Source: an uncultured Clostridia bacterium (GTDB lineage: Bacteria > Bacillota > Clostridia > Lachnospirales > Anaerotignaceae). From it: DNA of 64,000 nucleotides. The DNA is taken from NCBI GenBank assembly GCA_910587195.1, contig CAJUKL010000005.1, forward strand, positions 1 through 64,000, written 5' to 3'. Below, one piece after another: positions 60,290 to 64,000 of this stretch (positions within the stretch are counted from its first letter, which is position 1; each line of letters starts with the position of its first letter). Below the pieces are notes generated by a model. The model saw only the letters and a list, made by a program, of their open reading frames with translations. It was not told the DNA's origin and made no database searches. The translations under genes were made by a program, and so were the position numbers.

Positions 60290-60314
60290 AGAAAAGAACA
60301 ATTCGTTCTTTTCT
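60290..60314 (-). promoter_or_regulatory. hairpin at the start of the clpC leader
   Basis: AGAAAAGAAC and GTTCTTTTCT are perfect arms around a 5-nt loop, directly after the predicted transcription start. On the minus strand TTTTATAG follows, so it may act as an attenuator or stability hairpin. A second stem, TTAGC-AATCA/TGATTG-GCTAA, lies nearer the start codon. Confidence 0.5.
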
Positions 60315-60322
60315 TAGAAATT

Positions 60323-60350
60323 ATTATAATACAAAATTAAAAAAATACAA
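60323..60350 (-). promoter_or_regulatory. SigA promoter of clpC
   Basis: On the minus strand TTGTAT (60345-60350), a 16-bp spacer and TATAAT (60323-60328). Confidence 0.65.
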
Positions 60351-60369
60351 CAGCAGAATAATGACAAAT

Positions 60370-61035
60370 TTATTCAAAAACTGTAAACTTTGAAAAAGGT
60401 TCTTGTTTTGGAATGCTTTGCAATATTAGTTTTTCCTTCGTTTTAGGGTGTTCTAAAGTTAAACGATATGCCCACAATGCAATCATAGTTCCTTTTTTCC
60501 ACTTCTGCAACGTATTATATTTTTGGTCACCCCAAATAGGAAGTCCTACATGAGCAAGCTGCACCCTAATTTGATGATGACGACCTGTTTCCAATCTTAT
60601 TTTACATAAAGAATAATATTGTTCTTCTTCCTCTATTATTTGCATTGTTTGATAAGTTAATACAGCTTTTTTGCTATTTCTATTTTTTTCCTCTGTAACA
60701 AAAGATAAATTTGTTTTTCCATTTTTCTGTAAATAATTTTCCAATGTTTCTTGCTGTTTTGCCTTTCCGCAAACAACTGCAACATATTCTTTTTTTATCT
60801 GATTTTGTTGTACCATTTGAGAAAGTTTTGCTTCTTTCTTTTTAGAAAAAAGCAAAACACCTCCCACTGGTCTATCTAAACGATGCACTAAATCAATAGT
60901 ATCATTTTTTAAGTAACGATGTAAAGCTGTCAATATGTCTATATCTCCTGTTTTATCTGGCTGAGTCGGCACACCTGGAGGCTTTACTACGCAAATTAAA
61001 AAATCGTCTTCATATAATATGGTATCTTCTATCAT
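60370..61035 (-). CDS. RluA-family pseudouridine synthase
   Basis: A 221-residue pseudouridine synthase without an S4 domain. The catalytic motif 'HRLDRPVGGVLLFSK' (about 50-64) contains the active-site Asp. 'LETGRHHQIRVQLAHVGLPI' supplies the second conserved block. The short length matches single-domain RluA-like enzymes of Firmicutes. The RNA target is unknown. Its start overlaps the GH13 stop by four bases (ATGA), so it is translationally coupled to the amylase gene. Confidence 0.9.
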   Translation of the reverse strand: MIEDTILYEDDFLICVVKPPGVPTQPDKTGDIDILTALHRYLKNDTIDLVHRLDRPVGGVLLFSKKKEAKLSQMVQQNQIKKEYVAVVCGKAKQQETLENYLQKNGKTNLSFVTEEKNRNSKKAVLTYQTMQIIEEEEQYYSLCKIRLETGRHHQIRVQLAHVGLPIWGDQKYNTLQKWKKGTMIALWAYRLTLEHPKTKEKLILQSIPKQEPFSKFTVFE

Positions 61036-63140
61036 AAAAAGTTTCCTCTTTTTACTTCTTTTAATACAACACTACTATAAGGCTTTAAAGTTAAATATAG
61101 TTTTCCTTTATTTACCTTATGAGAAATAACATTAATCGAAAATCCAATTTCTGTTGATGTTAAAATTGCTTGCATTTCTGCATTTGCAGAAACTCCCATT
61201 TGCCAAACAGGTATCTCTACTTTCTTTTCTTCTTCTGTATTATTTAAAGCAACAACAATCTTACTTTTTTTATCAAACCTACCATAACTTAACAAACCAT
61301 ATCCTGTATATAAAAAGATAAGAGAACCTGTCTTTAATGCACTATATTGTTTATGGATTTTAATAATTGCTTTATGAAATTCTAATAAGTCAATATCCTC
61401 TTTTCCCCAAGGATATGTTCTACGATTATCTGGGTCTGTCCAACCCGCTACCCCTGCTTCATCTCCATAATATATAGTAGGTGCACCCGGCCATGTCATT
61501 TGTATTACAACTGCCTCTTTCATAATTCCTTTGTTGATTCCATTGTTTGCAGCCTCATGTCCTAATGTATGAAGTCGTCCCACTGTTTTATTTGTTCTTG
61601 TCAAAAATCTAGAATGGTCATGATTAGAAAGTTCATTCATAGAAATTTGTATGGATTGCTTTGATAGTTTTGCCATTTGATATAACATTGCATTTTTGAA
61701 AACAATACTATTGTTTAATAAATCCTTTTTAAAATCTTCACTATGTTTTTCCATTCCTGTTAAAAACCATGACACCGGTTCCATAAAAGCATCATAATTC
61801 ATAATGGTATCCCATTGGTCGCCTTGTAACCAAGAAGATGCATCTCCATAATGTTCCGCTAATATAATTGCGTTTGGATTTGCAGATTTTACAGCATCTC
61901 TAAACTTTTTCCAAAAATAATGATTAAAATTTGGATTTGTTCCTAAATCAGCTGCTACGTCTAAACGCCAGCCATCTGCATTAAAAGGAGGAGATACCCA
62001 TTTTTTAGCAATTCCCATAATATACTGAAATAGTTCTGGAGATTCAAAATTTAACTTCGGATGGTTTGGATGTCCCCACCAACCATCGTAAGTTCCGCTT
62101 TCTTTCCAATAAAAATAATTATGGTAAATACTATTACTTTCTATAAAAGCACCCGCAGGATATTTCCCTGTAAAACCATAAAAATTTTCTCTATCCATCC
62201 ATTTATGGAAAGCACCACAATGATTAAATACACCATCAAGAATTACTTTAATTCCTCTTTTATGTGCTTCTTCCACAACCTTACAGAAAAAAGTATTACT
62301 TGCTTCTAGATTTTCTGGTGCAGTTGTTCTTTGAATATACATTGTAGCATGGTTATTATTAAACTTTTCAAAAACAAGAGGAGAACCTCCATCTTCAACT
62401 ACAACACCAATATGTGGGTCAACATAGTCATAGTCTTGCGTATCATATTTATGATTGCTTGGAGAAACAAAAATTGGATTAAAATAAATTGCCTCTACTC
62501 CTAATTGTTCCAAATAATCTAATTTATCCAATACACCTTGTAAATCTCCACCATAAAAATGCCTAAAGTCTTCTACTTCTGGTGGAGCATCCCATTCCAT
62601 AGCCTGCACAGGCTTTCCTAAGTAAATGTATTCATTTGTTTTTACATCATTTTCTTGATTACCATTACAAAAACGGTCTACATAAATTTGATACATAACA
62701 GCACCTTTTGCCCAGTCAGGTGTTTTAAAGTTTCTTATTACAGTAAACCAAGTTCCTTCTTCTAAATTTTGATGTAAACCACTCTTTGTATAATAATAAG
62801 AGCTATTTCCTTGCACTAATTCAAAATAATAAGATTTTGTTTTGTTTGTTGGTGGTAAAAAACCTTCATAGAAATCAAAAAACTTTTCTTGCTTGCATAC
62901 TTTCATTGGTATTTTTTCACCATCATAACATAAATAAACGTCATCCATATTTCCTCTACCCGTTCGTATCAATACTTGAACGGTATCACTGCTGGTTGGT
63001 TCTGATGGAATTCTAAAATTTTCTGTTTCATCACTAAAAATAGATTCAATACTTAAAATATCTTTACTTAATTCTGCATTACAAAGTATTTTTCCGGCAA
63101 TACTTAATTCTTTATAAGGTACTGAAAGGTAAAGGCTCAT
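61032..63140 (-). CDS. GH13 alpha-glycosidase (neopullulanase/cyclomaltodextrinase-like)
   Basis: A 702-residue intracellular alpha-glucan hydrolase. An N-terminal CBM34-like beta-domain (about 1-130) precedes a GH13 barrel. Catalytic residues are the Asp nucleophile in 'GWRLDVAADLG' (near 391), the acid Glu in 'ILAEHYG' (near 427) and the third Asp in 'NHDHSRF' (near 506). 'VYQIYVDRF'-type 'MYQIYVDRFCNG' is typical for the GH13_20 group. There is no signal peptide, so it acts on imported maltodextrins. The ATG at 63140 is preferred to the upstream in-frame ATG at 63161 because AGGAG precedes it by eight bases. A consensus promoter lies at 63189-63217. Confidence 0.93.
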   Translation of the reverse strand: MSLYLSVPYKELSIAGKILCNAELSKDILSIESIFSDETENFRIPSEPTSSDTVQVLIRTGRGNMDDVYLCYDGEKIPMKVCKQEKFFDFYEGFLPPTNKTKSYYFELVQGNSSYYYTKSGLHQNLEEGTWFTVIRNFKTPDWAKGAVMYQIYVDRFCNGNQENDVKTNEYIYLGKPVQAMEWDAPPEVEDFRHFYGGDLQGVLDKLDYLEQLGVEAIYFNPIFVSPSNHKYDTQDYDYVDPHIGVVVEDGGSPLVFEKFNNNHATMYIQRTTAPENLEASNTFFCKVVEEAHKRGIKVILDGVFNHCGAFHKWMDRENFYGFTGKYPAGAFIESNSIYHNYFYWKESGTYDGWWGHPNHPKLNFESPELFQYIMGIAKKWVSPPFNADGWRLDVAADLGTNPNFNHYFWKKFRDAVKSANPNAIILAEHYGDASSWLQGDQWDTIMNYDAFMEPVSWFLTGMEKHSEDFKKDLLNNSIVFKNAMLYQMAKLSKQSIQISMNELSNHDHSRFLTRTNKTVGRLHTLGHEAANNGINKGIMKEAVVIQMTWPGAPTIYYGDEAGVAGWTDPDNRRTYPWGKEDIDLLEFHKAIIKIHKQYSALKTGSLIFLYTGYGLLSYGRFDKKSKIVVALNNTEEEKKVEIPVWQMGVSANAEMQAILTSTEIGFSINVISHKVNKGKLYLTLKPYSSVVLKEVKRGNFL

Positions 63141-63188
63141 GCTAACTCTCCTATCCTGCATACAATTCTTTTTACTCTATACAATTTT

Positions 63189-63217
63189 ATTATAAATGCC
63201 AATAGAAATCATGTCAA
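63189..63217 (-). promoter_or_regulatory. consensus SigA promoter of the GH13 gene
   Basis: On the minus strand TTGACA (63212-63217), a 17-bp spacer and TATAAT (63189-63194). Confidence 0.85.
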
Positions 63218-63237
63218 ATGTATTTATTCGAGCATAT

Positions 63238-63345
63238 GAAAAAAGACTACCTGCCGATGATAGTCTTTTTCCACAAAGAGAAGGTATTTCTTATTGGGAT
63301 TGCAGCCTAAAAGACTGCATTGTGAAAATATTGGGGAGTTTTCAC
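63238..63345 (-). ncRNA. candidate small RNA of about 108 nt
   Basis: This stretch has its own promoter (63352-63380) and ends in a strong terminator, AAAAAGACTA / TAGTCTTTTT (63240-63270) with a T run. Predicted elements in order are a 7-bp hairpin GTGAAAA/TTTTCAC with a CTCCCCAAT loop, a TGCAG/CTGCA hairpin, an unpaired stretch ATCCCAATAAGAAATACC, and the terminator stem. There is no open frame with a ribosome binding site. The downstream GH13 gene has its own promoter beyond the terminator, so this is not a simple leader. No known RNA family is recognised. Confidence 0.6.
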
Positions 63346-63351
63346 ATTTTT

Positions 63352-63380
63352 ATTATAGCATTACTTATATCATCTGTCTA
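63352..63380 (-). promoter_or_regulatory. promoter of the candidate small RNA
   Basis: On the minus strand TAGACA (63375-63380), a 17-bp spacer and TATAAT (63352-63357). Confidence 0.75.
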
Positions 63381-63382
63381 CT

Positions 63383-63409
63383 AAAAATTCAAAAATATAA
63401 TGAATTTTT
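63383..63409 (-). terminator. possible terminator of the BofC-like gene
   Basis: On the minus strand AAAAATTCA pairs with TGAATTTTT around a 9-nt loop. The stem is AT-only, so it is weak. Confidence 0.45.
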
Positions 63410-63454
63410 TTCAATACAAGAGATTTTTTTGTCTAAAATAAACCAAATTTTAGT

Positions 63455-63991
63455 TTAACTGGTATAATCTGACAAAATTTTATATAAATTTTCATCACCT
63501 GTTACAGAAATCCCCTCTAATAATCTTTCTCTTTCTTCTAATGGTAATGCAGAAAGAGGTGTATTTGTTATTTCATGTAATATAATTCCATGTTGTGGTT
63601 CTTTATAAAAGACAGCAACATATCCATTTTTTTCTCCTATAATATATTGCTCATTACTTTTCGCTTCTAATGTTTTTCTCATGACAACCTCTTTAGAAGA
63701 AAAAGAAATAATCTGCCAATCCGTATACACTTTTTTCATATCTTCTAGTGTCATATCTAATAAAAAATATGGTGGCACATCTTCCAATGTTTGTGTTACA
63801 CCATCTTCTGTATAATAATATTCATATACCATTTTTGTAGAAGGTGTAATTCTCCCCGACTCTATCGTAGCTGTAATACTATCTTCTTCTATTTCCTCTT
63901 TTGTTTTTTGAATTTTTTTTTCATATATTCCAATCGTAACTGTGCAACTAACCACAGTAACAAAACAACAAATTACAAATATCCATAACAT
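63455..63991 (-). CDS. BofC C-terminal-domain-like protein
   Basis: A 178-residue protein with an N-terminal membrane anchor (about 1-22, 'IFVICCFVTVVSCTVTIGI') and an extracytoplasmic domain. 'YEYYYTEDGVTQTLEDVPPYFL' in blocks, then 'YIIGEKNGYVAVFYK', 'EITNTPLSALPLEERERLLEGI' in parts and 'LYKILSDYTS' match the BofC C-terminal domain seen in clostridia. BofC in B. subtilis restrains SpoIVB signalling for SigK activation in the forespore, but clostridial homologues are uncharacterised. The frame is open to the window edge, so the true start may lie beyond position 64000. Confidence 0.72.
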   Translation of the reverse strand: MLWIFVICCFVTVVSCTVTIGIYEKKIQKTKEEIEEDSITATIESGRITPSTKMVYEYYYTEDGVTQTLEDVPPYFLLDMTLEDMKKVYTDWQIISFSSKEVVMRKTLEAKSNEQYIIGEKNGYVAVFYKEPQHGIILHEITNTPLSALPLEERERLLEGISVTGDENLYKILSDYTS

Positions 63992-64000
63992 TTCTTTTTT

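Noticed and set aside
60290..60314. LexA box in the clpC leader
   Set aside because: The GAAC and GTTC parts are separated by five bases, not four, and the symmetry is better explained by the longer RNA hairpin.
63238..63345. T-box or known riboswitch for the GH13 gene
   Set aside because: The T-box sequence (AGGGTGGNACCGCG-like) is absent, and a separate consensus promoter lies between this stretch and the gene.
1..64000. CRISPR array, insertion sequence or phage structural genes
   Set aside because: No regularly spaced repeats, transposase or capsid/tail-like frames were seen; the only mobile-type enzyme is the serine recombinase at 26030-27523.

Overview
The window is an AT-rich chromosomal segment of an endospore-forming, gut-type anaerobic clostridium, most like Lachnospiraceae. 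Evidence for this: strong AGGAGG ribosome binding sites with frequent TTG/GTG starts, a reverse rubrerythrin, a secreted M60 (mucin-type) peptidase with a dockerin, an SLH surface protein, a pdaB-type spore deacetylase, a BofC-like protein and a consensus Spo0A box. Genus and species are inference; no rRNA is present.

Layout. 1-9.2 kb: an orphan SUKH immunity-like protein, PrsW, a Nudix hydrolase, the parE-parC topoisomerase IV operon behind a LexA box, tRNA-Ser(CGA), and a zinc-ribbon protein with a DUF896 protein. 9.2-17.4 kb: YigZ, YebC, and a surface pair on the minus strand, a 1622-residue dockerin-bearing M60 peptidase followed by a three-SLH protein. 17.7-25.7 kb: an unknown protein with a paralogue at 40 kb, a siroheme-type reductase, a MtnA-aldolase fusion (methylthioribose salvage), an ABC-F ATPase, malic enzyme and a CNNM/CorC protein.

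25.8-38.3 kb is the most remarkable region. The sporulation polysaccharide deacetylase gene pdaB is cut inside its first catalytic motif. Its first 66 codons lie at 25801-25998 and the remaining 194 at 37760-38344, in the same frame and orientation. The halves are 11,761 bp apart, and each boundary carries the 12-bp core TGGG(A/G)TGCAGAT. A 497-residue large serine recombinase starts 23 bp inside the left core. This is the architecture of the sigK 'skin' element, where recombination rebuilds a sporulation gene in the mother cell. Here the intervening DNA carries core genes: a PHP phosphatase, YerC, PcrA helicase and the NAD-dependent DNA ligase LigA. It also holds surface and unknown proteins and a decaying FMN-riboswitch/MATE unit.

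38.4-51.4 kb: gamma-glutamyltransferase, the second paralogue (its start lies in a hairpin), a radical SAM protein, a small FeoB-associated-type Cys-rich protein, rubrerythrin behind a palindromic operator, an M16C peptidase, purM-purN-purD, an HD hydrolase and a stalk-domain/CAP secreted protein. 51.4-64 kb, all on the minus strand: TatD, pyruvate carboxylase, RadA, a small conserved protein, ClpC, an RluA-type pseudouridine synthase, a GH13 amylase, a candidate 108-nt small RNA with its own promoter and terminator, and a BofC-like protein at the window edge.

Most transcription units have a recognisable SigA promoter (TTGaca-17-TAtaaT) and intrinsic terminators. pdaB is an exception: no SigA promoter is visible, which fits sporulation-specific expression.
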